Shown here piece after piece: positions 9,107 to 19,710 of a DNA stretch of 35,018 nt (position 1 is its first letter; every line of letters starts with the position of its first letter). Position numbers and translations under genes: made by a program. The DNA comes from an uncultured beta proteobacterium (lineage in GTDB: Bacteria; Pseudomonadota; Gammaproteobacteria; Burkholderiales; SG8-41), in assembly GCA_903885665.1 (NCBI GenBank), contig CAISJL010000115.1:1-35018 (forward strand), read 5' to 3'. The notes beneath the pieces were generated by a model. The model made no database searches. It was given only the letters and a program-made list of their open reading frames with translations, and had not been told where the DNA came from.

Positions 9107-9183
9107 CGTACCCCATCTTTCATCGCAATATCTTCTATTCCGCCAAGCTGCACATGTATACCTATGTCTACAACACCCATCAT

Positions 9184-10230
9184 TTATTCCAATACCGGTA
9201 GCAACACGGTAAAACAAGTACGCCCAGGCGCGCTAGCGACCGTAATCGTGCCATGATGTTGCAATACAAAATTATGTGCAATTGTTAATCCCAAACCACT
9301 GCCACCTACTCGCCCTGAGATCAAGGGTTGAAATACGCGCTCACGCATTGCCTCTGGGATGCCTGGTCCGTTATCAATAATCTCTAGACAAATCGCATGG
9401 CGGTAACGTGAGCGCGCAATAGTGACTTGTCGCACAATCCGCGTTTTAAAATAAATTTCACCAGGCCTTGCTATATCTACAGCACCGCTTAGCGCTTGCG
9501 CAGCATTACGTGCAATATTTAACACCACTTGAATCAGTTGCTCACGATCGCCAGTCAATAAGGGCATACTAATATCGTAATCGCGGCTTACCCGAATATT
9601 TGGAAACTCTGCAACCATAACGCTACGCACGCGCTCTAGCACTTCATGAATATTGACTGGCCCTGTTGTCGGCATCCGATGCGGGCTCAATAGGCGATCC
9701 ATCAATGTTTGCAGGCGATCGGACTCTTTGATAATCACCTGCGTATATTCGTGCAAAGCAGGCCGCTCTAGCTCACGCTCTAATAATTGCGCTGCACCTC
9801 GAATACCACCCAACGGGTTTTTAATCTCGTGCGCTAAATTGCGAATCAGCTCACGATGCGCCTGACTTTGCTCAAACAATCGTGCTTCGCGCTCTACCCG
9901 CAACTGCTGATCAATTTGCCGCAGCTCTAATAGTAGTCCATGGTCAATCACTGTGACCGTGCACGCCAATTGCAGCACGGGTCGGCCATACATGGCTAAT
10001 TCCAACTCATGTTCGGTATAGCTGCAGTTATGCGCTGTGGCATAACGAATCGCAGCCGATAATATAGGCGCATCGCCAAATACTTCGCTCAGTGTGCGCC
10101 CCGCCACTTGGGTCAAAGAAATCGCAAATAAATTTTCAGCAGACGCATTTAAATACACCACTTGCTGCTGATCGTTAGCGATTAGTACCGCAGTGGCCAA
10201 CATATCTAGGCCATGAACAGCTGGTGTCAT
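9184..10230 (-). CDS. ntrB: Nitrogen regulation sensor histidine kinase NtrB (GlnL)
   Basis: A 348-residue cytosolic histidine kinase/phosphatase for NtrC. An N-terminal PAS domain (about 5-115) is followed by the H-box with phospho-acceptor His134 (NLAHEIKNPLGG), the N-box (NIARNAAQAL), and the G-boxes DNGPGIP and GGSGLGLTIA. No membrane segment is seen, as expected for NtrB. The frame extends upstream to 10377, overlapping the DUF4124 gene; the ATG at 10230 matches the family N-terminus and follows a purine/G-rich stretch (GAAGGGCGG). The start lies 31 bases downstream of the DUF4124 stop, which suggests one transcript with it and ntrC. Confidence 0.96.
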   Translation of the reverse strand: MTPAVHGLDMLATAVLIANDQQQVVYLNASAENLFAISLTQVAGRTLSEVFGDAPILSAAIRYATAHNCSYTEHELELAMYGRPVLQLACTVTVIDHGLLLELRQIDQQLRVEREARLFEQSQAHRELIRNLAHEIKNPLGGIRGAAQLLERELERPALHEYTQVIIKESDRLQTLMDRLLSPHRMPTTGPVNIHEVLERVRSVMVAEFPNIRVSRDYDISMPLLTGDREQLIQVVLNIARNAAQALSGAVDIARPGEIYFKTRIVRQVTIARSRYRHAICLEIIDNGPGIPEAMRERVFQPLISGRVGGSGLGLTIAHNFVLQHHGTITVASAPGRTCFTVLLPVLE

Positions 10231-10261
10231 CTCCAACACCGCCCTTCTGGCCGCGATCTGG

Positions 10262-10816
10262 TTAACGCATATTGGAAATTTCTCGACGTAAGTTGGCAAT
10301 GTTGGCTTCGTGCAAACTGATTTTTTTCTGGTAAGGCTCGAGTCGATCGAGCACACGTTGATAATTGCGTTCGCCACCCAGCCTGATACCCTCTTGCTCG
10401 ACCAAATCTTTTTGGGCCTGCTCGAGTAACCTCTGTTCGCTGGCTAATTCCTGCTCCAGGATACGTCGCCGCTCGCCATCGCGTGATTGTTGCTGCGCTG
10501 GCTCTATTTTCGGAAAATTGGTGGGCGTCGTGCTGGAGGTCGATTTGTTGTCGCTTGGCCGTGCATTGGCCTCTTGAGACTTTTGCGACGGAAACGAAGT
10601 CACTTGGGGCAAGTTCAAGGCTTTGCAACCGGCCGCTTCCCCCTGCATATTGGTAAAACGCTTGGCACCGTTGGCATCGACGCACTCCCATACCTGAGCA
10701 TGAGATCTCAGCGGCAAGCCTAAAAATATCAACATACTTATCAATATGAGGGGATGCCATGCGGTCATCGCCTTCATTAATGATACCGAATTGAAACTTT
10801 TGAATACTAAATGCAT
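10262..10816 (-). CDS. Secreted DUF4124-type protein with C-terminal coiled coil
   Basis: A 184-residue exported protein of unknown function. A hydrophobic signal segment (HPLILISMLIFLGLPL) ends with a likely signal-peptidase site RSHA|QV. It is followed by the DUF4124 pattern VWECVDANGAKRFTN and a GEAAGCKAL Cys that may pair with the first Cys. After a low-complexity Ser/Thr linker, the C-terminal part is rich in Glu/Gln/Arg heptads, a predicted coiled coil. The ATG at 10816 has GAGGGTG just upstream; a TTG at 10828 and an ATG at 10777 are alternatives. It sits between glnA and ntrB, so it is probably transcribed with the nitrogen kinase genes, but nothing in it shows a nitrogen role. Confidence 0.8.
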   Translation of the reverse strand: MHLVFKSFNSVSLMKAMTAWHPLILISMLIFLGLPLRSHAQVWECVDANGAKRFTNMQGEAAGCKALNLPQVTSFPSQKSQEANARPSDNKSTSSTTPTNFPKIEPAQQQSRDGERRRILEQELASEQRLLEQAQKDLVEQEGIRLGGERNYQRVLDRLEPYQKKISLHEANIANLRREISNMR

Positions 10817-10899
10817 TTGCACCCTCAATTATGTGTTCATCCGCATCTGATTCTATGGCAGCGGGATGTGTTTTGTAATATAGCAACATAAATTGCAGG

Positions 10900-10915
10900 T
10901 GCCTAGCGTATGCCA
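10900..10915 (-). promoter_or_regulatory. Possible sigma-54-like promoter for the DUF4124-ntrB-ntrC unit
   Basis: The minus strand reads TGGCATACGCTAGGCA, with GG and GC separated by ten bases as in -24/-12 elements, but the -12 part deviates (AGGC rather than TTGC). A sigma-70 extended -10 (TGCTATATT) lies about 25 bases further downstream and may be the real promoter. Confidence 0.35.
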
Positions 10916-10944
10916 TCGTGGGGAAATTCGCAATCATAGGCGTG

Positions 10945-10972
10945 AAAAAAGGCGGGCACTGGCCCGCCCTTT
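10945..10972. terminator. Bidirectional intrinsic terminator after glnA
   Basis: GGCGGGC (10951-10957) and GCCCGCC (10962-10968) form a perfect 7-bp GC stem with a 4-base loop. On the minus strand, glnA's direction, it is followed by TTTTTT; on the plus strand by a shorter CTTTT. It lies about 25 bases past the glnA stop, so ntrBC expression needs read-through or its own promoter. Confidence 0.9.
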
Positions 10973-10993
10973 TATGGCCTCTAATCCGCAGAG

Positions 10994-12406
10994 TTAGAGA
11001 CTGTAGTACATTTGAAACTCTAATGGATGCGTGGTCATCCGGAAGGCAGTTACTTCTTCCATCTTTAACGCAATATAGGCGTCAATCATTTCGTTAGAGA
11101 ATACGCCGCCGTGGGTGAGGAACTCACGATCGTTATCCAAACACTCCAAAGCTTGATCCAAGGATGAGCACACATTCGGTACTTTTTTCGCTTCCTCAGG
11201 TGGCAAGTCATAGAGGTTCTTATCGATCGCATCACCAGGGTGAATCTTATTTTGAATACCATCCAAACCCGCCATCATCATGGCTGAGAACGCCAAGTAT
11301 GGATTCGCTGTTGGGTCAGGGAAACGCACTTCAATACGACGACCCTTTGGATTCGATACAAATGGAATCCGAATCGATGCTGAACGATTGCGAGCTGAGT
11401 AAGCCAAATTGATTGGCGCTTCAAAACCAGGCACTAAACGCTTGTATGAGTTGGTGCCGGGATTGGTAATCGCATTCAATGCACGCGCATGCTTAATGAT
11501 ACCGCCAATGTAGTAGAGCGCGATATCTGACAAGCCAGCATAGCCATTGCCGCTAAACAAGTTCTGGCCGCCTTTCCACAAGGATTGATGCACATGCATA
11601 CCTGAACCATTATCGCCAACAATAGGCTTAGGCATAAAGGTAGCCGTCTTACCATAAGAGTGTGCAATATTGTGCACAGTGTATTTCAGAATTTGGTTCC
11701 AATCCGCACGCTTAACTAAGCTAGAAAATAAGGTGCCAATTTCACATTGCCCAGGTGCGGCCACTTCGTGGTGATGCACTTCAACAGGCACGCCTTGCTC
11801 TTCGAGCGCCATGCACATGGCTGAACGAATATCCTGGAGTGAGTCAACTGGGGGCACTGGGAAGTAACCACCTTTAACTGCAGGACGGTGCCCCATATTG
11901 CCACCATCCATTTCGTCACCGGAAGACCATGGGCCTTCGGAGCTCTTCACCTTCACCGATGCGCCAGACATATCTACATTCCAAGTCACCGAATCAAAAA
12001 TAAAGAATTCTGGTTCTGGGCCAAAGTAGGCGGTATCGCCAATACCTGAGGACTTGAGATAAGCCTCTGCACGCTTCGCAAGGGAGCGTGGATCACGGTC
12101 ATAACCTTTACCATCGGAAGGCTCAACCACATCACAGGTCAGGTTAAGGGTGGCTTCATCGGTAAATGGATCCATACGTGCGCTATCTGGATCAGGCATC
12201 AATAACATATCCGATGCTTCAATCCCTTTCCAACCGGCGATTGAGGAGCCATCAAACGCATGACCCTGAGTAAACTTATCAGCATCAAACATTTTAGTGG
12301 GCACAGATACGTGCTGTTCTTTACCGCGAGTGTCGGTAAATCTCAGGTCAATGAAACGCACCTCATTGTCCTTAATCATTTTTAAAACATCTGCACTACT
12401 TCCCAT
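10994..12406 (-). CDS. glnA: Glutamine synthetase type I
   Basis: A 470-residue GSI that forms glutamine from glutamate, ammonia and ATP as a dodecamer. Signatures in order: the [11 protein letters not shown]-terminal domain, [11 protein letters not shown], the metal-binding [63 protein letters not shown], and the adenylylation loop NLYDLPPEE with Tyr399, so it should be controlled by GlnE. The ATG at 12406 has TTAGGAGAG just upstream. It is transcribed from a probable sigma-54 promoter with NtrC sites and ends at a strong terminator. Confidence 0.98.
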   Translation of the reverse strand: MGSSADVLKMIKDNEVRFIDLRFTDTRGKEQHVSVPTKMFDADKFTQGHAFDGSSIAGWKGIEASDMLLMPDPDSARMDPFTDEATLNLTCDVVEPSDGKGYDRDPRSLAKRAEAYLKSSGIGDTAYFGPEPEFFIFDSVTWNVDMSGASVKVKSSEGPWSSGDEMDGGNMGHRPAVKGGYFPVPPVDSLQDIRSAMCMALEEQGVPVEVHHHEVAAPGQCEIGTLFSSLVKRADWNQILKYTVHNIAHSYGKTATFMPKPIVGDNGSGMHVHQSLWKGGQNLFSGNGYAGLSDIALYYIGGIIKHARALNAITNPGTNSYKRLVPGFEAPINLAYSARNRSASIRIPFVSNPKGRRIEVRFPDPTANPYLAFSAMMMAGLDGIQNKIHPGDAIDKNLYDLPPEEAKKVPNVCSSLDQALECLDNDREFLTHGGVFSNEMIDAYIALKMEEVTAFRMTTHPLEFQMYYSL

Positions 12407-12466
12407 ATTGCTCTCCTAACGATCACTATTAATTTGAGGGATTGAATTGGTCTGCCTGACACAATC

Positions 12467-12482
12467 AGCAGGATATGTACCA
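12467..12482 (-). promoter_or_regulatory. Sigma-54 (-24/-12) promoter of glnA
   Basis: The minus strand reads TGGTACATATCCTGCT. GG at 12481-12480 and GC at 12469-12468 are ten bases apart, and the match to the TGGCACR-N4-TTGCW consensus fails at only two positions. Transcription would start near 12456, about 50 bases before the glnA ATG. Confidence 0.75.
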
Positions 12483-12543
12483 CGCTGGAGCGACACTAAC
12501 TCATTGATAAACAAGAAATAAAATACTTATGACACTCACTGAA

Positions 12544-12560
12544 CGCACCAACATCGAGCA
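12544..12560 (-). promoter_or_regulatory. NtrC-like binding site 2 upstream of glnA
   Basis: The minus strand reads TGCTCGATGTTGGTGCG, a 17-mer matching TGCACY-N5-GGTGCA at 4 of 6 and 5 of 6 positions. It is centred about 95 bases upstream of the predicted start point, in the normal enhancer range. Confidence 0.6.
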
Positions 12561-12573
12561 TATTACAATATTT

Positions 12574-12590
12574 TGCACCACGAGGGGGCG
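12574..12590 (-). promoter_or_regulatory. NtrC-like binding site 1 upstream of glnA
   Basis: The minus strand reads CGCCCCCTCGTGGTGCA; the right half GGTGCA is perfect, and the left half matches at 4 of 6 positions. Its centre is 30 bases (about three helical turns) from the other site, allowing the two NtrC dimers to bind the same DNA face. Confidence 0.6.
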
Positions 12591-12652
12591 CCACATTTAG
12601 TAACAAGTCTCAGTTACAATGAAAATCTTATCCATTCACATAAGGCCGCACC

Positions 12653-13105
12653 ATGAGTGACACCAATATTATCGCCGAAACCGCACATCAGCGCGCTCAA
12701 AACATGGGCCTGCCCTATAGTGGCGCACTAACCCCCCAAGAAGCCTATCAGCTCTGGCAGCACTTACCCGGCGCCAAGCTAGTGGATGTGCGCACCCGGG
12801 CTGAATGGGATTGGGTAGGTCGAATTCCGGACGCTATTGAGATCGAATTACAAACCTACCCCGCGAGCAACCTCAATCCACAATTTATCAGCGCCTTGCA
12901 ACAGCAGGTCGATAAAACAGCCCCTGTGCTATTTATTTGCCGCAGCGGCGGACGCTCTCACAATGCCGCCTTGATGGCGATGGATGCTGGTTTTCAAAAC
13001 TGCTATAACGTGATGGAAGGATTTGAAGGCGACCGTGATGCACAAGGCCACCGCAACACCAGCAATGGTTGGCGTCAAGCCGGTCTGCCGTGGGTGCAGG
13101 GTTAG
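12653..13105 (+). CDS. Rhodanese-domain sulfurtransferase
   Basis: A 150-residue single-domain rhodanese, expected to carry a sulfane sulfur as a persulfide. The domain starts with TPQEAYQLW, has the LVDVRTRAEWDWVGRI segment and the active-site loop CRSGGRS with Cys96, and ends with NVMEGFEGDRD...GWRQAGLPW, typical of a proteobacterial cytosolic subgroup. No signal peptide or membrane segment is present. The ATG at 12653 follows AAGGCCGCACC. It is divergent from glnA and convergent with uppP, whose stop lies nine bases away. The physiological sulfur acceptor cannot be told from the sequence. Confidence 0.93.
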   Translation: MSDTNIIAETAHQRAQNMGLPYSGALTPQEAYQLWQHLPGAKLVDVRTRAEWDWVGRIPDAIEIELQTYPASNLNPQFISALQQQVDKTAPVLFICRSGGRSHNAALMAMDAGFQNCYNVMEGFEGDRDAQGHRNTSNGWRQAGLPWVQG

Positions 13106-13114
13106 CGCCCTGCG

Positions 13115-13930
13115 CTACCAGTGGATTAAACCGCTGTAGCTGGTCAGTAATATCAACAAACCAAAAACAATTCTGTACCAAGCAAACACTCTGAAATTAT
13201 GTGTGGTGACATAACGCAAGAGCCAGCGAATACAGATAAATGCTGAAATAAACGCAGTGACTGTGCCAATGCCAAATAGGCTCAAGTCACTGCTAGAGAG
13301 CAAATCGCGATGTTTATACAAATCGTAGAGGCCTGCAGCGAGCAAGGTTGGCACTGCCAAGAAAAAAGAAAATTCTGTAGCGGCGCGGCGCGACAAACCA
13401 AACAACATACCGCCAATAATAGTAGCGCCAGAGCGTGAAACCCCTGGAATGAGTGCAACTGCTTGGGCAAATCCAATGCGCAGTGCATCGCGCCAAGTCA
13501 TGGCGTCTACGTTATCGATGCGCTCCACGCGCTCGCGCCGCTCTACCCATAAAATCACCAAGCCCCCCACAATCAACGCAACAGCTACGGGCACAGCATG
13601 AAATAAGTAGGATTTAATTTTAGAGCCAAACGCCAAACCCAACACCGCAGCGGGTATAAATGCCGCTACAAGATTCATCAAAAAACGTTGTGCAATCACA
13701 TCACTGCCTAAGCCACGCAACACGCTGACCAAACGCTCGCGGTACTCCCAGCATAACGCAAACATCGCACCCGCTTGGATCACCATCTCGAAGGCTTTGC
13801 CTTTGTCATCATTAAAACCAAGCAGCCCCCCCACCAAAATCAAATGGCCCGTACTTGAGACAGGTAGAAATTCAGTGAGCCCTTCTACTAAACCTAAAAT
13901 TACCGCTTGGAGTGCTTGTGTTAAGTCCAT
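13115..13930 (-). CDS. uppP: Undecaprenyl-diphosphatase
   Basis: A 271-residue polytopic inner-membrane enzyme (BacA/UppP) that dephosphorylates undecaprenyl pyrophosphate, recycling the carrier for peptidoglycan and O-antigen and giving bacitracin tolerance. The two signature regions are present: an N-terminal Glu-rich segment LVEGLTE with PVSSTGHL (residues 14-30), and [10 protein letters not shown] (161-170) with the essential Arg. Several hydrophobic helices follow. The ATG at 13930 is the family start. It lies 75 bases downstream of the efflux permease on the same strand, so read-through is possible, and is convergent with the rhodanese gene. Confidence 0.96.
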   Translation of the reverse strand: MDLTQALQAVILGLVEGLTEFLPVSSTGHLILVGGLLGFNDDKGKAFEMVIQAGAMFALCWEYRERLVSVLRGLGSDVIAQRFLMNLVAAFIPAAVLGLAFGSKIKSYLFHAVPVAVALIVGGLVILWVERRERVERIDNVDAMTWRDALRIGFAQAVALIPGVSRSGATIIGGMLFGLSRRAATEFSFFLAVPTLLAAGLYDLYKHRDLLSSSDLSLFGIGTVTAFISAFICIRWLLRYVTTHNFRVFAWYRIVFGLLILLTSYSGLIHW

Positions 13931-14005
13931 AACCGTTCAAAACATTCATCATCAGGATTGATCATTTGGATCGCCTACCGCACAACCCCCGCACCGCCGT
14001 TCGCA

Positions 14006-15238
14006 CTACTCGTAGCGTAACGCTTCTATGGGTAATAAACGCGATGCTTTACGCGCCGGATAAAAACCAAAGAAAATACCAATTGCCCCGGCGAAACCTA
14101 CTGCCATCACCACCGGTTGCACGCTCAATTGTACGGGCCAATCCACCCATGTCGCAATCGCAATCGAGCCACCCACCCCCAACGCCACACCCAATACCCC
14201 GCCAATAAATGCGAGGGTGATCGCTTCTACCAAAAACTGCGTCAAAATATCTCTGCCACGTGCACCAACAGCCATCCGCAAACCAATCTCACGGGTACGC
14301 TCAGTCACTGAGACCAACATAATATTCATAATTCCAATGCCGCCAACTAACAGTGAGACTGAAGCAACGGCTGCCAACAATAGCCCCATAATACGACTCG
14401 ACTCTTGACGGGTTGCTAATACTTCAGACAAATTACGCAACGAAAAATCGTCTTCGCGATCTTGCTGAATACGATGGCGCTGACGCATGAGATCGCGAAT
14501 CTGTGATTCAACCTCCGTCATATCCTCACCATCGCGTACTTTGATCGAAACCGAGCCTACAGTGCGCAACTTACCCACACCCTGACCCAGCACTCGATTA
14601 CGTGCAGTTGAGATCGGCATCAACACCACATCATCTTGGTCTGACCCATACAAACTTTGGCCTTTAGGCTGGAGCGTGCCGATCACAGTAAAGGGCACTT
14701 TACCAATCCGCATAATCTGACCGATAGGATCGGCATCACCAAATAGGCTGCTAGCAACCGTATCACCCAACAATGCAACCTTGGCTGAACTGGTAATATC
14801 AGCCACCTCAAAACTCTTGCCCGATGCAATTGCCCAGTTACGCGCTTCAAAATATTCGGGCGTTACCCCGTATACCACAGTTGACCAATTAGTCGTGCCA
14901 TTAGCCACCTGAACTGTGCCGCGTACACTTGGAGCCGCAGCCTGCACCGCAGTAATATCACGCTGTAGGGCATAAGCATCATCCTCGGTTATCGTATTTC
15001 TTGAACCCGAACCCATGCGTGCACCACCAATGGTCGTCGAACCTGGCGATAAGATGATGAGGTTAGTGCCTAAACCCTTGATTTGTTCTTCAATACGCTG
15101 CTGCGCGCCCGAGCCCACTGCAATCATGGTGATGACTGCAGCCACGCCGATGATGATACCTAGCATGGTGAGCGCACTTCGTAGCTTATTAATTTGCAGC
15201 GCCCGCAGCGCAATACGAATACTCGCAAAAATATTCAT
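14006..15238 (-). CDS. MacB-type ABC transporter permease
   Basis: A 410-residue FtsX/MacB-family permease. One N-terminal membrane helix (LTMLGIIIGVAAVITMIAVG) is followed by a large periplasmic domain (about 40-280, the MacB_PCD region), and three C-terminal helices begin around SVSLLVGGIGIMNIMLVSVTERTREIG, where the conserved coupling segment TERTREIG is seen. Its ATG overlaps the stop of the ATPase gene (ATGA), so translation is coupled. In classic MacB the ATPase and permease are one chain; here they are separate. With the adaptor upstream and a TolC-family channel nearby it would form a tripartite exporter; the substrate (macrolide, peptide, lipid or toxin) is unknown. Confidence 0.93.
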   Translation of the reverse strand: MNIFASIRIALRALQINKLRSALTMLGIIIGVAAVITMIAVGSGAQQRIEEQIKGLGTNLIILSPGSTTIGGARMGSGSRNTITEDDAYALQRDITAVQAAAPSVRGTVQVANGTTNWSTVVYGVTPEYFEARNWAIASGKSFEVADITSSAKVALLGDTVASSLFGDADPIGQIMRIGKVPFTVIGTLQPKGQSLYGSDQDDVVLMPISTARNRVLGQGVGKLRTVGSVSIKVRDGEDMTEVESQIRDLMRQRHRIQQDREDDFSLRNLSEVLATRQESSRIMGLLLAAVASVSLLVGGIGIMNIMLVSVTERTREIGLRMAVGARGRDILTQFLVEAITLAFIGGVLGVALGVGGSIAIATWVDWPVQLSVQPVVMAVGFAGAIGIFFGFYPARKASRLLPIEALRYE

Positions 15239-15975
15239 TGGGGTACCGCTTGTCGTAACTGCTGCGCCATCGCCGCGGCATTTTTAGGCTGTGCTACTGC
15301 GCGATCCTCCACGATCATGCCATCCCGAAAGGTCACCACGCGTTTTGCAAACTCAGCAATATCATGCTCATGCGTCACTAATACGACCGTCATCCCCGCT
15401 GCATTTAATTGTTGTAATACGGCCATCACTTCACAACTGGTTAACGTATCCAGCGCCCCGGTGGGTTCATCAGCTAAAATCAATTGCGGCTTATTCACTA
15501 GCGCACGTGCAATTGCCACGCGCTGCTGCTGACCGCCCGACAGTTGTGACGGATGATGATCTGCACGGTCAGACAAGCCGACATTCGCCAGACTAGCCTG
15601 TGCACGACTTACGCGCTCAGCGGCTGACACGCCACAATACAACAAAGGAAGCGCAACATTTTCTAGCGCAGAGGTGCGCGGCAGCAAATTAAAATTCTGA
15701 AAAACAAAACCAATCAAGCGATTACGAATAGCCGCCAGAGCATCGCCCTGCAGACCCGATACCTGTTCGCCCGCTAAAGTGTATTCACCGGCCGTGGGTT
15801 GATCCAAGCAACCAAGCAAATTCATAAAGGTGGACTTGCCCGAGCCCGAGGGACCCATGACCGCAACAAATTCACCAGCAGCAACTTCTAGAGAAACCCC
15901 ACGCAATGCCAGCACCTGATACCCACCTAGGCTATAGGTCTTGGTTAAGTCACGCACTGTCAATAATGTCGACAT
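15235..15975 (-). CDS. MacB-type ABC transporter ATP-binding protein
   Basis: A 246-residue ABC ATPase of the LolD/MacB group. Walker A GPSGSGKST is at 41-49, the Q-loop Gln93 in FVFQNFNLLP, the signature LSGGQ at 145-149, Walker B LILADE with Glu170, and a D-loop GALD, followed by the H-loop (LVTHEHDIA). It energises the permease encoded immediately downstream by mechanotransmission. The ATG at 15975 has AGGCG about ten bases upstream. It lies 41 bases after the adaptor gene, giving the adaptor-ATPase-permease order of a macAB-like operon. Confidence 0.94.
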   Translation of the reverse strand: MSTLLTVRDLTKTYSLGGYQVLALRGVSLEVAAGEFVAVMGPSGSGKSTFMNLLGCLDQPTAGEYTLAGEQVSGLQGDALAAIRNRLIGFVFQNFNLLPRTSALENVALPLLYCGVSAAERVSRAQASLANVGLSDRADHHPSQLSGGQQQRVAIARALVNKPQLILADEPTGALDTLTSCEVMAVLQQLNAAGMTVVLVTHEHDIAEFAKRVVTFRDGMIVEDRAVAQPKNAAAMAQQLRQAVPQ

Positions 15976-16016
15976 GATCAGTCGCGCCTAGTCGCTAGCA
16001 TGATTCATGCACTACA

Positions 16017-17600
16017 CTAAAAACCAAAGCGTGGCGGCCTCGATGCATCTGCACCCGCACTACCACCGCCGACAATTACGGCATCACCCTCTTTAATTTC
16101 GCCAGCGATAAGCTCAATCATCGTACCATCACTTATACCTAAGCGCACGGGGATTGACTTTGGCAGCCCTTTCTCATCAACCACCCAAACAGTGCCGCGC
16201 GATACGGCAACACCACGCTGTTCAGCACCCATGGCAGCATAGCGTTCACGCTGCGCCGGATTCAATATTGCAGCAATGTCTGCACGGGATTGCACGCGTA
16301 TCTGTCCAATCTCTTTTTTACGCTTCACAGGGTCATCAGTTTGAATAGCGGCAATCTTGTCGCTAGTCGCGCGTTGTATAGTTTCTAACTTGGCTTGCTG
16401 TGCCGCATCGAGACTAAGCTCTTGGGTCAAACGCTCACGCATGGCTTGACCACCCTCACCGCCTTTGCCGCCACCTTTGCCTTCACTGCGCGCAGCACCC
16501 TCTTTTTGCTCGGGATTGCGAGCACCATCGCGCGGCCCTTTCCCCGGAGTCGCTGTGCCTGGTGGGCGATAACGCAAGGCTGCGCTCGGTATCTGCAATA
16601 CTTGCTCGCGCTGCGCGACCGTGATACGCACATTGGTCGTCATCCCTGGCAATAATATCAATTCTGGATTGGGTGCAGAAATAATCGCCACATAGGTCAC
16701 GACGTTTTGCGCCACCAATGGTGCTTTACGTACCTGGGTGATTGTGCCGCGAAAAGTGCGCCCCGGGAATGAGTCCACCGTAAAGCTGGCTTCTTGGCCG
16801 ATACGAATACGACCAATCTCTGACTCGTCAATTGAGGCCTCGACCTGCATATCGGCGAGATTTCGCGCAATTAAAAATAATATAGGCGCTTGCAAACTCG
16901 CTGCCACAGTTTGGCCCGCATCCACGCTTTTAGAAATCACGATGCCATTGACAGGCGCGCGAATTGTCGTGCGCTCTAAATCAACTCGTGCCTGGGCTAA
17001 TTGTGATTCGCGTTGCTGTACTAAAGCCACACCATTACTCACTTGGGCATCACCCACTGCGCGCTGCGCCTGTGCGGTTTTAACTTGCTCTTGAGCAATT
17101 GCAACAGCGGAATGAGATTTTTCTAACACCGCTTGGGTGACGAAATTTTTCTCGACTAATAATTGATTACGATTAAAGTCACGTTGCGCCTCTAAAAGAG
17201 CTACTTGTACACGTGACACTTCAGCTTGCAATGCGGCAACATTAGCTCGTTGGGTGAGCAGTGTGGCGCGTGCAGCTTCTAGATCGGCTTGCGCTTGCCC
17301 CACCCGCAGCATAAACGATTCGGGATCAATGCGCGCGATCACTTGGCCACGCTTCACCTCTGAATTGTAGTCGACCAGTATTTCTTTGATCTGACCCGAG
17401 ACTTGTGAGCCGACTTGTACTGACACCACTGGATTTAATGTACCTGTTGCAGACACAGTAGCGACTACGCCACCGCGTTCAATATTGGCAAACCGATATG
17501 GTGTTTTCGTTTGTTTTTGTTGCCAATAGACATAAGCACCGCCGCCAATTGCACACAGCACGAGTAACGCAACCAGCCAAGCTATTTTTTTACGATTCAT
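16017..17600 (-). CDS. MacA-like periplasmic adaptor with inserted Spy/CpxP-like segment
   Basis: A 527-residue membrane-fusion protein. An N-terminal anchor (IAWLVALLVLCAIGGGAYVYW) is followed by the lipoyl half (GTLNPVVSVQVGSQVSG), a long alpha hairpin (about 95-205), the second lipoyl half (IRAPVNGIVIS), and a beta-barrel to about residue 345. Typical MacA proteins are under 400 residues; here about 120 extra residues lie between IPSAALRYRP and the membrane-proximal strand GTVWVVDEKG. The extra part is a Gly/Lys/Arg/Glu-rich linker and then a helical segment with LTQELSLDAAQQAKL and ILNPAQRERYAAM, resembling the paired LTxxQ motifs of Spy/CpxP proteins. The ATG at 17600 has GGCGAG upstream; an in-frame ATG at 17612 is less well placed. 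It is followed by its ATPase and permease. Confidence 0.9.
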   Translation of the reverse strand: MNRKKIAWLVALLVLCAIGGGAYVYWQQKQTKTPYRFANIERGGVVATVSATGTLNPVVSVQVGSQVSGQIKEILVDYNSEVKRGQVIARIDPESFMLRVGQAQADLEAARATLLTQRANVAALQAEVSRVQVALLEAQRDFNRNQLLVEKNFVTQAVLEKSHSAVAIAQEQVKTAQAQRAVGDAQVSNGVALVQQRESQLAQARVDLERTTIRAPVNGIVISKSVDAGQTVAASLQAPILFLIARNLADMQVEASIDESEIGRIRIGQEASFTVDSFPGRTFRGTITQVRKAPLVAQNVVTYVAIISAPNPELILLPGMTTNVRITVAQREQVLQIPSAALRYRPPGTATPGKGPRDGARNPEQKEGAARSEGKGGGKGGEGGQAMRERLTQELSLDAAQQAKLETIQRATSDKIAAIQTDDPVKRKKEIGQIRVQSRADIAAILNPAQRERYAAMGAEQRGVAVSRGTVWVVDEKGLPKSIPVRLGISDGTMIELIAGEIKEGDAVIVGGGSAGADASRPPRFGF

Positions 17601-17633
17601 ATCTCGCCACATAGTTTTGCCAAATGCTTTGGT

Positions 17634-17666
17634 GAAATGGCTGCACTAGAAATGCACAGCCATTTC
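17634..17666. other. Hairpin between thiC and the macA-like gene
   Basis: GAAATGGCTG (17634-17643) and CAGCCATTTC (17657-17666) pair perfectly over 10 bp around a 13-base loop. On the minus strand, the direction of both flanking genes, no T-run follows, so it is probably not a strong intrinsic terminator. It may give partial termination or mRNA processing. Confidence 0.6.
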
Positions 17667-17673
17667 AAATCAC

Positions 17674-19611
<1,938 letters not shown>

Positions 19612-19612
19612 T

Positions 19613-19700
19613 CACCACGCTTCCCTACGACGGCATTACCCGTATCAGGTTATAAGGGACTGTCTCACCCGGCGACAGCGATCGCCAGGACCCCTACGTG
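19613..19700 (-). promoter_or_regulatory. TPP riboswitch (THI element) of thiC
   Basis: The minus strand shows the thi-box order: TAGGGGTCC, then CCGGGTGAGA, CCCTTATAACCTGAT, then GGGTAATGCC and GTAGGGA. These match the TPP aptamer consensus (GGGG, CTGAGA-like, ACCTGATC-GGATAATGCC, AGGGA) with small variations. The outer CACG/CGTG bases can form P1. It sits about 70 bases upstream of the thiC start codon, as expected for thiamin feedback control. Confidence 0.95.
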
Positions 19701-19710
19701 TCTGTTTACG

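Noticed and set aside
9107-9217. N-terminal extension of NtrC (37 residues)
   Set aside because: It precedes the receiver domain without similarity, and the ATG at 9106 has a good ribosome-binding site.
10231-10377. N-terminal extension of NtrB overlapping the DUF4124 gene
   Set aside because: The extension is out of frame inside a real gene, and family NtrB begins at the PAS domain.
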